Below, piece by piece: positions 9,543 to 18,337 of a DNA stretch of 64,000 bases. A program made the translations under genes and the position numbers. This stretch comes from Sphingomonas montana (GTDB lineage: Bacteria > Pseudomonadota > Alphaproteobacteria > Sphingomonadales > Sphingomonadaceae): the NCBI RefSeq assembly GCF_001956315.1, contig NZ_MOLY01000045.1, positions 310,001 through 374,000 on the forward strand, read 5' to 3'. Each line of letters opens with the position of its first letter. Positions within the stretch are counted from its first letter, which is position 1. The notes under the pieces were generated by a model. That model saw only the letters and a list, made by a program, of their open reading frames with translations. It had not been told where the DNA came from and ran no database searches.

Positions 9543-10367
9543 GTGGCGACAGGCGGGACGAGCGGCGGGGATGATTCCACGGTGCGGTGGACGGCACTTG
9601 TCCTGGCCGGGCAACGTCCCGGAATCGACCCGCTGGCCGACGCGTTCGGCGTGGAATGGAAGGCGCTGATCCCGGTCGGCGGCGTGCCCATGGTGGACCG
9701 CGTCCTGCGCACGCTGCTCGCCTGCCCGCAGATCGGCCGCATCGTCGTCGCGGGGCAGGCCCCCGACGTGCTGGCGCAGGGCTGGCGCGCGGCGGAACCG
9801 CGGCTGTCCTTCACGCAGAGCCAGGGCGGCATCTCGCGCAGCATCGCCGCGGTCGCGGGCACCCCCACCGCGCCGTGGCCGGTGCTGGTCACCACCGCGG
9901 ACCATCCGCTGCTGACGCCCGCCATGGTCGCGACCTTCCTCCACGGCGCGAGCGATGCCGACGTCGCGGTGGGCATGGTCGAACGCCGCACGATGCTGGC
10001 CGCCTACCCCGGCACGAAACGGACCTGGCTGCGCTTCCGCGGCGGTGCCTATAGCGGCGCCAACCTGTTCGCACTCCGCACTCCCCGCGCGCAGCCCGCA
10101 CTCGCGCTCTGGGCCCAGGCCGAACAGGACCGCAAGCGCGCGCTGAAGCTGTTCTGGCATTTTGGGCCGCTGCTCGCCCTGCGTGCGATCACCCGCACCA
10201 TATCCGGCCCGTCCGCCCTGCGCACCGCCGGCCGCCGCCTCGGCCTCGACGCCCGCCTCGTCGCCCTGCCGCAAGCGGAAGCCGCGATCGACGTCGACAA
10301 ACCCGCGGATCACGCACTGGCGGAACGCATCCTGGCCGAACGCTCGCCGCATGAACCCGGCCAGTAA
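9543..10367 (+). CDS. NTP-transferase-domain protein (MobA/IspD-like fold)
   Basis: A 274-residue soluble nucleotidyltransferase. The nucleotide-binding loop is WTALVLAGQRPG near residue 16, with the family lysine in EWKALIPVGGVPMVDR and metal-ligand acids in VTTADHPLLTP. GTG 9543 is taken as start because GAGGGAG lies about six bases upstream; the ATG at 9541 is out of frame. It sits 223 bases after the CDP-alcohol phosphatidyltransferase and probably works with it by activating an alcohol phosphate with CTP. A role as a molybdopterin cytidylyltransferase for the nearby PaoABC was considered, but the loop does not look like MocA. Confidence 0.8.
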   Translation: MATGGTSGGDDSTVRWTALVLAGQRPGIDPLADAFGVEWKALIPVGGVPMVDRVLRTLLACPQIGRIVVAGQAPDVLAQGWRAAEPRLSFTQSQGGISRSIAAVAGTPTAPWPVLVTTADHPLLTPAMVATFLHGASDADVAVGMVERRTMLAAYPGTKRTWLRFRGGAYSGANLFALRTPRAQPALALWAQAEQDRKRALKLFWHFGPLLALRAITRTISGPSALRTAGRRLGLDARLVALPQAEAAIDVDKPADHALAERILAERSPHEPGQ

Positions 10368-10390
10368 GGCGACTACCCAACCCCTCCCCC

Positions 10391-10416
10391 GTCATCCCAG
10401 CGTCCGCTGGAATGAC
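10391..10416. repeat. REP-like palindrome, single hairpin
   Basis: A 26-base inverted repeat built as GTCAT, the stem CCAGC/GCTGG around GTCC, then ATGAC. The same outer GTCAT/ATGAC ends recur in the copies at 12075-12534 and 16633-16724, so this is one member of a dispersed intergenic family. It lies in the 162-base gap before mmsA. Confidence 0.75.
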
Positions 10417-10529
10417 GGTCGGTGAGTCATCCCTCCACGACCCGACACCCGCCGCCCCAGCCTCAGCCCCCCCTTGCAAGCCTTACTGCAAAGGCCGATT
10501 ACGCCGCAAAACGACAAGCGGAGAGAGCC

Positions 10530-12026
10530 ATGCGAACCATCGACCATGTCATCGGCGGCGGCAGCACGTCCGGCGGCGCCCGCACTGCCGACGTGTTCGA
10601 CCCCAATTCTGGCCAGGTACAGGCCCGGGTCCGGCTCGGCGGGCAGGCCGAACTCGACGCCGCGGTCGCCGCCGCAAAGGCCGCGCAGCCCGGCTGGGCC
10701 GCCACCAACCCACAACGCCGCGCCCGCGTGATGTTCGCGTTCAAGGCGTTGGTCGAAGCGAACATGGAGGAGCTTGCCCGCCTCCTGTCGTCCGAACATG
10801 GCAAGGTGATCGCGGATTCGAAGGGCGACATCCAGCGCGGCCTCGAAGTGATCGAATTCTGCTGCGGCATCCCGCACATCCTGAAGGGCGAATATACCCA
10901 GGGCGCCGGCCCCGGCATCGACGTCTATTCGATGCGCCAGCCGCTCGGCATCGGCGCGGGCATCACGCCGTTCAATTTCCCCGGCATGATCCCGATGTGG
11001 ATGTTCGGCGTCGCGATCGCGACCGGCAACGCGTTCATCCTGAAACCGTCGGAACGTGATCCCTCGCTCCCCGTGCGCCTGGCGGAACTGATGCTGGAGG
11101 CGGGCGCTCCCGCCGGCATCCTGAACGTCGTCCACGGCGACAAGGAAATGGTCGACGCGATCCTCGACCATCCGGATATCGCCGCGGTCAGCTTCGTCGG
11201 ATCGTCCGACATCGCGCATTATGTCTATTCCCGCGGCGTCGCGGCGGGCAAGCGCGTGCAGGCGATGGGCGGCGCGAAGAACCACGGCATCGTCATGCCC
11301 GACGCCGATCTCGATCAGGTCGTGAACGACCTGACCGGCGCGGCCTTCGGTTCCGCGGGCGAACGCTGCATGGCGCTGCCGGTCGTCGTGCCGGTGGGCG
11401 AGGACACCGCCGAGCGGCTCCGCGCCAAGCTGATCCCCGCCATCGCCGCGCTGCGCATCGGCGTGTCGACCGATGCGGACGCGCATTACGGCCCCGTCGT
11501 CACCGCCGCGCACAAGGCCAAGATCGAAGGCTACATCCAGCAGGGCGTCGACGAGGGCGCCGAACTGGTCGTCGACGGCCGCGGCTTCACGCTCCAGGGC
11601 CACGAAGGCGGCTTCTTCGTCGGACCGACCCTGTTCGACCGCGTGACGACAGACATGGTGACCTACAAGGAGGAAATCTTCGGCCCCGTTCTCCAGATCG
11701 TCCGTGCGAAGGATTTCGAGGAGGCCGTCGCTCTCCCCTCAGCGCATCAGTATGGCAACGGCGTCGCCATCTTCACCCGCAACGGCCACGCCGCCCGCGA
11801 ATTCGCGTCGCGCGTCAACGTCGGCATGGTGGGCATCAACGTGCCCATCCCGGTCCCCGTCGCCTATCACAGCTTCGGCGGCTGGAAACGCTCCGCATTC
11901 GGCGACACCAACCAGCACGGCATAGAAGGGGTGAAGTTCTGGACCAAGGTCAAGACCATCACCCAACGCTGGCCCGATGGTTCGGCCGATGGGACCAACG
12001 CCTTCGTCATCCCGACGATGGGGTGA
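10530..12026 (+). CDS. mmsA: Methylmalonate-semialdehyde dehydrogenase (CoA-acylating)
   Basis: A 498-residue aldehyde dehydrogenase that oxidises methylmalonate semialdehyde to propionyl-CoA, the last specific step of valine breakdown, and also acts on malonate semialdehyde. The catalytic cysteine is C280 in GSAGERCMA. MQAMGGAKNH replaces the usual ELGGK glutamate motif, which marks the CoA-dependent subfamily. ATG 10530 has GGAG seven bases upstream; an upstream in-frame extension is low-complexity and runs through the intergenic repeat. The acyl-CoA dehydrogenase, hydroxyisobutyryl-CoA hydrolase and enoyl-CoA hydratase follow in the same direction and complete most of the pathway, but a 460-base REP-bounded unit separates mmsA from them. 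Confidence 0.95.
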   Translation: MRTIDHVIGGGSTSGGARTADVFDPNSGQVQARVRLGGQAELDAAVAAAKAAQPGWAATNPQRRARVMFAFKALVEANMEELARLLSSEHGKVIADSKGDIQRGLEVIEFCCGIPHILKGEYTQGAGPGIDVYSMRQPLGIGAGITPFNFPGMIPMWMFGVAIATGNAFILKPSERDPSLPVRLAELMLEAGAPAGILNVVHGDKEMVDAILDHPDIAAVSFVGSSDIAHYVYSRGVAAGKRVQAMGGAKNHGIVMPDADLDQVVNDLTGAAFGSAGERCMALPVVVPVGEDTAERLRAKLIPAIAALRIGVSTDADAHYGPVVTAAHKAKIEGYIQQGVDEGAELVVDGRGFTLQGHEGGFFVGPTLFDRVTTDMVTYKEEIFGPVLQIVRAKDFEEAVALPSAHQYGNGVAIFTRNGHAAREFASRVNVGMVGINVPIPVPVAYHSFGGWKRSAFGDTNQHGIEGVKFWTKVKTITQRWPDGSADGTNAFVIPTMG

Positions 12027-12074
12027 TCGGTGCGGAACGACCAACCGGTATCGCAAAACGCGCCTCACGCTGCC

Positions 12075-12534
12075 GTCATCCTGACGAAAGTCAGGATCCA
12101 GGGCCACCGCGCTGCCGTTCGTTGGGCACGGTTGGATCGGCCTGCGGTTCGAACCCGAGATCCACGGCGAGATCATGCCAAAGCGGGTTGGCCGCTTCGA
12201 TCAACGCCAGCTTCCACGAACGCCGCCAGTTTTTCAGCTTCTTCTCGCGATCGATCGCCCCGTCCATCCCGTCATGCATTTCGAACCAGACCAGCGTCGA
12301 AACCGCATGACGGGCGGCGAACCCATCCCGTACCTTCGCCCGATGTTCATACACCCGACGCATCAGGTCCGATGTCACGCCGACATATAATGTCCCGTTG
12401 CGACCGCTTGCCAGGATGTAGACCGCTGGCTGCCGTTCCATACCCATTCCCACAGATATTTTGCCGAACCCGGCATCCAGACTCGCAAGCCGCAGCATTC
12501 GCGACCCTGGATGCCGGATCAAGTCCGGCATGAC
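12075..12534. mobile_element. REP-bounded unit carrying a GIY-YIG nuclease gene
   Basis: The left end reads GTCAT (12075), the hairpin CCTGAC-GAAA-GTCAGG, then ATCCAGGG. The right end reads CCCTGGAT (12505), the hairpin GCCGGA-TCAAG-TCCGGC, then ATGAC (12534). The outer pentamers and the inner octamers are exact inverted repeats of each other, while the two hairpin stems differ. The only gene between them is the GIY-YIG nuclease, which reads towards the left end. The unit lies between mmsA and the acyl-CoA dehydrogenase, abutting the ribosome site of the latter, as if inserted into an operon. Confidence 0.6.
12091..12441 (-). CDS. GIY-YIG nuclease family protein
   Basis: A 116-residue single-domain GIY-YIG protein. 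The family motif appears as VYI near residue 8 and LYVG near residue 19. The usual arginine and histidine lie in MRRVYEHR, and the metal-binding glutamate is E66 in DREKKLKNWRR. The ending LIEAANPLWHDL is typical of short bacterial YhbQ-like members. Start 12441 has GGGA upstream; ATG 12447 would add two residues. The last codons run into the left REP-like hairpin, so the C-terminal tail is repeat-derived. Its setting between matched hairpins suggests a role in spreading or trimming them rather than a housekeeping function. Confidence 0.85.
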   Translation of the reverse strand: MERQPAVYILASGRNGTLYVGVTSDLMRRVYEHRAKVRDGFAARHAVSTLVWFEMHDGMDGAIDREKKLKNWRRSWKLALIEAANPLWHDLAVDLGFEPQADPTVPNERQRGGPGS

Positions 12535-12547
12535 GGAAGGTACCTTT

Positions 12548-13690
12548 ATGACCCAGTTCGACCTCACCGACGACCAGCGCGAGATCCAGGAGCTTGCGCG
12601 CCGCTTCACCGCCGATGCGATCACGCCGCACGCGGCGGAATGGGACGAACACCACATCTTTCCGCGCGACACGATCAAAGCCGCCGCCGATCTCGGTTTC
12701 GGCGCGATCTACGTGTCGGAGGAATCGGGCGGCATCGGCCTCGGCCGGATGGAGGCGGCGCTCATCATGGAGGCAATGGCTTACGGCTGCCCCTCCACCT
12801 CCGCATTTATCTCGATCCACAACATGGCCGCGTGGATGATCGACAGCTACGGCTCGCCCGAACTGAAGGCACGCTATCTGCCCTCGATGGTGACCTGCGA
12901 CCGGATCGGCAGCTACTGCCTGACCGAGCCCGGCTCCGGCTCGGACGCGGCCGCGCTCAAGACCCGTGCGGTCCGCGACGGCGACCATTATGTCGTCACC
13001 GGGTCGAAGGCGTTCATCTCCGGCGGCGGTCAGAACGAGATCTACGTTACCATGGTCCGCACCGGCGAGGACGGCGCCAAGGGCATCTCCGCGCTCGTGA
13101 TCGAACGTGACATGCCGGGCGTCAGCTTCGGCGCGAACGAAAAGAAGCTCGGCTGGCATTCGCAACCCACCGCGCAGGTCAATTTCGACGGCGTCCGCGT
13201 ACCCGCCGCCAACCTTGTCGGCGTCGAGGGCCAGGGCTTCCGCATCGCGATGTCCGGCCTCGACGGCGGCCGGCTCAACATCGGCGCCTGTTCGCTCGGC
13301 GGCGCGCAACGCTGCCTCGACGAAGCGATCGGCTACACGCGCGACCGCCGCCAGTTCGGCAAGGCGATCGTCGAATTCCAGAACACCCAGTTCGTGCTGG
13401 CCGATATGGAAACCGACCTCCAGGCCGCGCGCATGCTACTCTACGCCGCCGCCGGCAAGGTCTCCGCCAAGTCGCCCGACGCCACCAAGTTCGCCGCCAT
13501 GGCCAAACGCCTGTCCACCGACACGGGGTCGTCCGTCGTGGACCGCGCGCTCCAGATGTTCGGCGGCTACGGCTATCTCCAGGACTATCCCATCGAACGC
13601 TTCTGGCGCGATCTGCGCGTCCACCGCATCCTCGAAGGCACCAACGAGATCATGCGCAGCATCGTCGCGCGCGAGCTGCTGCGGGCTTAG
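12548..13690 (+). CDS. Acyl-CoA dehydrogenase, probably isobutyryl-CoA type
   Basis: A 380-residue FAD flavoprotein that introduces the alpha-beta double bond into a short acyl-CoA. The flavin-binding segment is YCLTEPGSGSDAAAL, and the catalytic glutamate is E363 in LEGTNEIMRSIVARELL. GGAAGG is seven bases upstream of ATG 12548; it begins right after the REP-like hairpin. Lying between mmsA and the 3-hydroxyisobutyryl-CoA hydrolase, it most likely converts isobutyryl-CoA to methacrylyl-CoA in valine catabolism; the branched-chain assignment comes from context. Confidence 0.92.
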   Translation: MTQFDLTDDQREIQELARRFTADAITPHAAEWDEHHIFPRDTIKAAADLGFGAIYVSEESGGIGLGRMEAALIMEAMAYGCPSTSAFISIHNMAAWMIDSYGSPELKARYLPSMVTCDRIGSYCLTEPGSGSDAAALKTRAVRDGDHYVVTGSKAFISGGGQNEIYVTMVRTGEDGAKGISALVIERDMPGVSFGANEKKLGWHSQPTAQVNFDGVRVPAANLVGVEGQGFRIAMSGLDGGRLNIGACSLGGAQRCLDEAIGYTRDRRQFGKAIVEFQNTQFVLADMETDLQAARMLLYAAAGKVSAKSPDATKFAAMAKRLSTDTGSSVVDRALQMFGGYGYLQDYPIERFWRDLRVHRILEGTNEIMRSIVARELLRA

Positions 13691-13701
13691 CACCCCCTCT
13701 A

Positions 13702-13727
13702 AGCCCCTCCCCTTCAAAGGAGGGGCT
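13702..13727. repeat. Intergenic hairpin after acyl-CoA dehydrogenase
   Basis: A perfect nine-base stem, AGCCCCTCC and GGAGGGGCT, with an eight-base loop, 11 bases after the stop. There is no T-run, so Rho-independent termination is not supported. It may protect or process the message before the next gene. Confidence 0.5.
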
Positions 13728-13776
13728 GATATCCGCCCGACCATTGCATTCGTTCCGATCGCATAAAAGGAACATC

Positions 13777-14826
13777 ATGACCGAAACCATTATCGCCGCC
13801 GCCGAAGGCCGCATCGCCCGCCTCCGGCTCAACCGCCCCAAACCGATCCACGCGCTCGACCAGATGATGTGCACCGCGATGATCGCAGCGCTCACGGACT
13901 GGCGCGAGCACCCGGAGATCGAGGCGGTGCTGATCGACCATGCCGAGGGCCGCGGTTTCTGCGCCGGTGGCGACGTGCGCGGCATCGCATCGAGCGCGGC
14001 CGGTGACGGGCAAGCGGCACGCGACTTCTTCCGCACCGAATATCAGCTCAACCACCTGCTGTTCACCTACGCCAAGCCCACCGTCGCGTTCATGGACGGC
14101 ATCGTGATGGGCGGCGGCGTCGGCATCGCGCTGCCCACCCGCTACCGGATCGCGACCGAACGCACCGTGCTGGCCATGCCGGAGACCACGATCGGCCTGT
14201 TCCCCGACGTTGGCGGCGGCTGGTATCTGTCCCGCCTGCCCGGCCGCATCGGCCACTATCTGGCCCTCACCGGCGCGCGGATCGACGGCGCGGAGGCCTG
14301 CACGCTCGGCCTTGCCACCCACTACATCCCGTTCGATGCGCTGGACGGCGTGAAGGCCGCCATCGCGCAAGATCCGCAGGCGATCGAAACGATCCTCGAC
14401 GCCGCCACCGTGCCGCCCCCGCCCGCCGCGATTCTCGACCGCCAGCCCGAGATCGACCGGCTGTTCGCCTCGGATGATTATGAGGAGGTCCTGACCGCGC
14501 TCGAAGCCGACCCCGGCGAATGGGCCGCCGCACAACGTGCGCTGCTCGCCACCAAGTCCCCGCTCAGCTGCAAGGTCTCGCTCCGCCTGCTCGCCGACGG
14601 CGCCGGCATGCAGAGCTTCGCCGACGAGATGCGCATGGAATATGCCGTCGCCGTCCACATCTGCCAGCGTCCCGACTTCGCCGAAGGCGTCCGCGCTTTG
14701 CTGATCGACAAGGACAACGCACCCCGCTGGGACCCGGCAACGCCCGAGGGCGTAACCGACCACATGCTCGACACCATCTTCGCCCCGCTACCTGCGGCAG
14801 AGGAATGGGAACCGGTCCGGCTGTAA
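13777..14826 (+). CDS. 3-hydroxyisobutyryl-CoA hydrolase (crotonase fold)
   Basis: A 349-residue crotonase-superfamily protein. Its length and the stretches [32 protein letters not shown] and [23 protein letters not shown] are those of HIBCH-type hydrolases rather than of 260-residue hydratases. It splits 3-hydroxyisobutyryl-CoA to the free acid, which then leaves the CoA pool and is oxidised by MmsB. ATG 13777 follows AAAGGA at the right distance. The preceding acyl-CoA dehydrogenase and following hydratase make a coherent valine pathway. Confidence 0.92.
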   Translation: MTETIIAAAEGRIARLRLNRPKPIHALDQMMCTAMIAALTDWREHPEIEAVLIDHAEGRGFCAGGDVRGIASSAAGDGQAARDFFRTEYQLNHLLFTYAKPTVAFMDGIVMGGGVGIALPTRYRIATERTVLAMPETTIGLFPDVGGGWYLSRLPGRIGHYLALTGARIDGAEACTLGLATHYIPFDALDGVKAAIAQDPQAIETILDAATVPPPPAAILDRQPEIDRLFASDDYEEVLTALEADPGEWAAAQRALLATKSPLSCKVSLRLLADGAGMQSFADEMRMEYAVAVHICQRPDFAEGVRALLIDKDNAPRWDPATPEGVTDHMLDTIFAPLPAAEEWEPVRL

Positions 14827-14847
14827 CATCCACCAGCCCCTCGCCCG

Positions 14848-14915
14848 GTTCCGTTTGGTTCGAGCCTGTCGAGAACTCTGCGCAGGGTTCTCGACAGGTT
14901 CGAACCAAACGGAAC
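14848..14915. repeat. 68-base near-perfect palindrome
   Basis: Two 34-base arms meet at CTGCGCAG around 14881 and differ at only two positions. The arms contain GTTCGAGCCTGTCGAGAAC, and the right arm ends just before the ribosome site of the enoyl-CoA hydratase. This is a different sequence family from the GTCAT-type repeats nearby. It can form a long cruciform or RNA hairpin between two co-oriented genes, possibly ending or shielding the upstream message. Confidence 0.85.
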
Positions 14916-14941
14916 TGGAAGCCTGTCCAGAAGGAACCCCC

Positions 14942-15718
14942 ATGTCCGACTACGAAACGCTTCTGATCGAACGCCACGACGCGGTGACCCTGGTCCGGCT
15001 CAACCGTCCGCAGGCGCTGAACGCGCTCAACACGCAGACCCTGACCGACCTGATCGCCGCGTTCGCCGCCTACGACGCCGATCCCGACCAGCGCTGTCTG
15101 GTCCTGACCGGCAGCGACAAGGCGTTCGCGGCCGGCGCGGACATCAAGGAGATGGAGGCGCAGGGCTTTGCCGAAATGTACGTCGCCAACTTCTTCGCCG
15201 GCTGGGAACAGGTCACCCGCACGCGCAAGCCCTGGATCGCCGCCGTCTCCGGCTTCGCGCTCGGCGGCGGATGCGAGGTCGCGATGATGGCCGACTTCAT
15301 CATCGCCGCCGACAGCGCGAAATTCGGTCAGCCCGAAATCAAGCTCGGCGTCACCCCCGGCATGGGCGGGTCGCAACGCCTCGCCCACGCGATCGGCAAG
15401 GCGAAGGCGATGGAGATGTGCCTCACCGGCCGCATGATGGGCGCCGACGAAGCCGAACGCGCCGGCCTCGTCGCCCGCGTCGTACCGATGACGGACCTGA
15501 TCGCCGAAGCGCTAAAGACCGCCGCCGCCATCGCCGCCATGGCCCCGCTCGCCGCGATCGCGAACAAGGAAATGGTGAACGCCGCGTTCGACCTGCCGCT
15601 CGGACAGGGCATCGCCTTCGAACGCCGCCTCTTCCATGCCCTGTTCGGCACGCAGGACCAGAAGGAAGGCATGGCCGCCTTCGTCGCAAAGCGCGCAGCG
15701 GAATGGACGGGGCGCTAG
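14942..15718 (+). CDS. Enoyl-CoA hydratase
   Basis: A 258-residue crotonase-family hydratase that adds water to 2-enoyl-CoA. The two catalytic glutamates are in place, E112 in [11 protein letters not shown] and E132 in [13 protein letters not shown], and the oxyanion-hole glycines lie in [10 protein letters not shown] and FALGGG. ATG 14942 has AGAAGGA upstream. In this cluster it most likely hydrates methacrylyl-CoA to 3-hydroxyisobutyryl-CoA, but the sequence is also compatible with short straight-chain substrates. Confidence 0.93.
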   Translation: MSDYETLLIERHDAVTLVRLNRPQALNALNTQTLTDLIAAFAAYDADPDQRCLVLTGSDKAFAAGADIKEMEAQGFAEMYVANFFAGWEQVTRTRKPWIAAVSGFALGGGCEVAMMADFIIAADSAKFGQPEIKLGVTPGMGGSQRLAHAIGKAKAMEMCLTGRMMGADEAERAGLVARVVPMTDLIAEALKTAAAIAAMAPLAAIANKEMVNAAFDLPLGQGIAFERRLFHALFGTQDQKEGMAAFVAKRAAEWTGR

Positions 15719-15757
15719 TTTCTTTGTCTACTAAGCCACTCACCCACCCCAAACCGT

Positions 15758-15838
15758 CATCCCGGACTTGCTTCGGGATCCCGCTTCTTCAGTACGGCCG
15801 GAAGGAAGCGGGGCCCCGGATCAAGTCCGGGGCGACGA
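15758..15838. repeat. REP-like doublet, no gene inside
   Basis: Starts GTCAT with a CCCG/CGGG hairpin, then ATCCCGCTTC. The other half starts GAAGCGGGG, followed by a CCCCGGA/TCCGGGG hairpin and CGAC. The two halves face each other across about 17 bases. Layout and outer ends match the GTCAT family at 12075 and 16633. Confidence 0.7.
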
Positions 15839-15872
15839 ACCACCGATGGCCCGATCGCAATACGAGCGAACC

Positions 15873-16586
15873 CTAACCCCCAACCCGAACCCGAGCCCCA
15901 TTCTCGAAATCATCCACCAGGAGCCGCGCGATTGCCGCTCCCACTACCGCGGGCGGCTTCAGCGTTGCGGGATCCTCGCCCGGAAAAGCCCGCGCGCGCA
16001 TCTTCGTCGCGGTGGCACCCGGATCAACGATCGCGCAGCGCAGCGAGCTGATTCCCGTCATTTCGTCGGCATAGGTCAGCACCAGCGTCTCCAGCGCCGC
16101 CTTGGTGGCGGCATAGCCCCCCCAATAGGCGCGCGGCCGCGTCGCCACCGACGATGTCAGCATCACCAGCCGCGCCTGCGCGCTCATCCGCAGCATCGGG
16201 TCGAACGCCGCGATCAGCGCCTGTTGCGCGGAGATGTTGAGCGTCAGCAGGTTCGCCAGTTCCTTTGGGTCGATCGCCGACACCGGCGTCAGCGTGCCCA
16301 GCGTGGCGGCGTTCAACACGAGGATATCGAGCGCACCCCAGCGCCCGCCGATCGCCGACGCCAGCTTCGCCACGCCGCCGCTCTCGCCGATGTCGAGCGG
16401 CGCGATCGTCGCATTCCCGCCCGCCGCGAAGATCCGCTCCTCCACCTCTTCCAGCCCGCCCGCGGTCCGCGCGGTCAGGATCACATGCGCCCCCGCCGCC
16501 GCCAGCGCCTCCGCTGTCGCCGCGCCGATCCCGCGCGACGCACCGGTGACGAGGGCGAGCCGGTCGTGAAGGGGAAGGTCGGTCAT
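15873..16586 (-). CDS. Short-chain dehydrogenase/reductase
   Basis: A 237-residue SDR oxidoreductase. The dinucleotide-binding motif is TGASRGIGAATAEAL near residue 14, the structural motif is LVLNAATLG, and the catalytic residues are Ser in LTSSV and Tyr-x-x-x-Lys in YAATKAAL. The start at 16586 (MTDLPLHDRL) is chosen because the Rossmann fold follows at the normal distance; a longer frame reaches back into a REP-like repeat. The gene is convergent with the enoyl-CoA hydratase. It lies downstream of purF on the same strand, across the repeat doublet. The substrate is unknown. Confidence 0.9.
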   Translation of the reverse strand: MTDLPLHDRLALVTGASRGIGAATAEALAAAGAHVILTARTAGGLEEVEERIFAAGGNATIAPLDIGESGGVAKLASAIGGRWGALDILVLNAATLGTLTPVSAIDPKELANLLTLNISAQQALIAAFDPMLRMSAQARLVMLTSSVATRPRAYWGGYAATKAALETLVLTYADEMTGISSLRCAIVDPGATATKMRARAFPGEDPATLKPPAVVGAAIARLLVDDFENGARVRVGG

Positions 16587-16632
16587 GCTGGGTCCATCCG
16601 GTTCAAGAAAATTAAACACAGCCTCGTTCACC

Positions 16633-16724
16633 GTCATCCTGACCGACGTCAGGATCCATTATCACTACGGTCAGGGTCACTCACAACCGGAGTAATTATG
16701 GATCCCAGCGTCCGCTGGGATGAC
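16633..16724. repeat. REP-like doublet, no gene inside
   Basis: GTCAT, hairpin CCTGAC/GTCAGG, ATCCAT, 38 bases, ATGGAT, hairpin CCCAGC/GCTGGG, ATGAC. Inner and outer flanks are exact inverted repeats. It has the same plan as the 460-base GIY-YIG unit at 12075 but with an empty middle. It separates purF from the SDR gene. Confidence 0.8.
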
Positions 16725-16755
16725 GATGGCGTGGGTTCGTACCGATGTCCGTCGG

Positions 16756-18231
16756 TTACGCCGGAACCCGCTCCGCCAGCAGCGACAGCTGGTCCGCCGG
16801 CGCCACATCCTCCTGGTCGGTCAACCGCGTCGGATAGTCCCCGGTGAAGCACGCGTCGCAATATTGCGGGCAGCTTTCCTTGCGCCCGCTCTCGCCCAGC
16901 GCCTTGTACATGCCGTCGACCGATACGAACGCCAGGCTGTCCGCGTCGATATGGCGCGCCATCTCGGCCACCGTCATTTGTGCGGCGAGCAGCTTGGCAC
17001 GCTCCGGCGTATCGACTCCGTAGTAGCAGCTGTGCCGGGTCGGCGGCGATGCGATCCGCATATGCACCTCGGTCGCGCCCGCATCGCGCATCATCTGCAC
17101 GATCTTGACCGACGTGGTCCCGCGCACGATCGAATCGTCGATCAGGATGATCCGCTTGCCCTTGATCAGCGCGCGGTTGGCATTGTGCTTCAGCTTTACG
17201 CCAAGGTGCCGCACCTTGTCGCCCGGCTGGATGAACGTCCGGCCGACATAATGCGACCGGATGATCCCCAGCTCGAAAGGAATGCCGGACTGCTGCGCGT
17301 AGCCGATCGCCGCCGGCACGCCCGAATCGGGCACCGGGATCACGATGTCGGCCTCGACCGGGTCCTCGATCGCCAGCTGCGCGCCGATCGCCTTGCGCAC
17401 CGAATAGACCGAAGATCCGTCCACGATCGAATCGGGGCGCGAGAAATACACATGCTCGAACACGCAGGGCCGCGGCGCCACGTCGGCGAACGGCCGGATC
17501 GACCGCAGCCCCTTGTCGGACACGATCACCAGCTCGCCCGGATCGATGTGGCGGATGAACTCCGCGCCGCACACGTCGAGCGCCACGGTCTCCGACGCGA
17601 AGATATAGCTTTCGCCCAGCCGCCCCATCACCAGCGGCCGGATGCCGAGCGGATCGCGACAGATCAGCATCCCCTCCGGCGTCATGCACACCAGCGAATA
17701 GGCACCTTCCAGCTGCTTCAGCGCATCGATGAACCGGTCGAGCAGCGTCCGGTACGACGACATCGCGACGAGGTGGATGATCGTCTCGGTATCGCTGGTC
17801 GACTGGAAGATCGACCCGCGCCGAACGAGGTCGTGGCGCAGCTTGGCGGCGTTGGAGATATTGCCGTTGTGGCTGACCGCGAACCCGCCGCTGTACAGTT
17901 CGGCGAACAGCGGCTGGACGTTGCGCAGCGCGGTCTCACCCGTCGTGGAATAACGCACATGCCCGCAGGCGGCGTCGCCCGGCAGCGCGCGGATCACGTC
18001 GTCGCGGTCGAAATTCCCGGCGACATGGCCCATCGCGCGATGCGTGTGGAACATGGCGCCGTCCCAGCTGGTGATGCCGGCGGCTTCCTGGCCGCGGTGC
18101 TGCAACGCGTGCAGGCCGAGCGCGACCATCGCGGCGGCGGTCCCGTCGGCCCCCCATATGCCGAAGATGCCGCATTCCTCACGGAGCTTGTCTCCGTTCA
18201 GGTCGGAGTCGAATGGGTTCGTGATGATCAT
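16756..18231 (-). CDS. purF: Amidophosphoribosyltransferase
   Basis: A 491-residue enzyme that makes 5-phosphoribosylamine from PRPP and glutamine, the first committed step of purine synthesis. The N-terminal nucleophile is C20 in REECGIFGI, after a short propeptide. The PRPP-binding motif is [15 protein letters not shown]. Cysteines in RHSCYYG and [11 protein letters not shown] are those of the iron-sulfur type (as in Bacillus). The start at 18231 ([11 protein letters not shown]) leaves a typical propeptide; an upstream in-frame extension has no family match. It is divergent from hisI, with about 106 bases for both promoters. Confidence 0.97.
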   Translation of the reverse strand: MIITNPFDSDLNGDKLREECGIFGIWGADGTAAAMVALGLHALQHRGQEAAGITSWDGAMFHTHRAMGHVAGNFDRDDVIRALPGDAACGHVRYSTTGETALRNVQPLFAELYSGGFAVSHNGNISNAAKLRHDLVRRGSIFQSTSDTETIIHLVAMSSYRTLLDRFIDALKQLEGAYSLVCMTPEGMLICRDPLGIRPLVMGRLGESYIFASETVALDVCGAEFIRHIDPGELVIVSDKGLRSIRPFADVAPRPCVFEHVYFSRPDSIVDGSSVYSVRKAIGAQLAIEDPVEADIVIPVPDSGVPAAIGYAQQSGIPFELGIIRSHYVGRTFIQPGDKVRHLGVKLKHNANRALIKGKRIILIDDSIVRGTTSVKIVQMMRDAGATEVHMRIASPPTRHSCYYGVDTPERAKLLAAQMTVAEMARHIDADSLAFVSVDGMYKALGESGRKESCPQYCDACFTGDYPTRLTDQEDVAPADQLSLLAERVPA

Positions 18232-18337
18232 GGGGCGATCCGTGGTGGCGGCGGATGCCGGTCCCATAGTCCGGCTTGTCGGCTTTGTCGCCTGTTTGTC
18301 ATCGAACTTGGTCGCGGCGCACGCTACCGCACTGCGC

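Noticed and set aside
9543-10367. Molybdopterin cytidylyltransferase (MocA) for PaoABC
   Set aside because: The nucleotide loop and downstream motifs are not those of MocA, and the partner gene is a CDP-alcohol transferase.
12120-12150. GGTTCGAACCC resembling a tRNA T-loop
   Set aside because: It lies in the C-terminal codons of the GIY-YIG gene and no cloverleaf arms can be formed around it.
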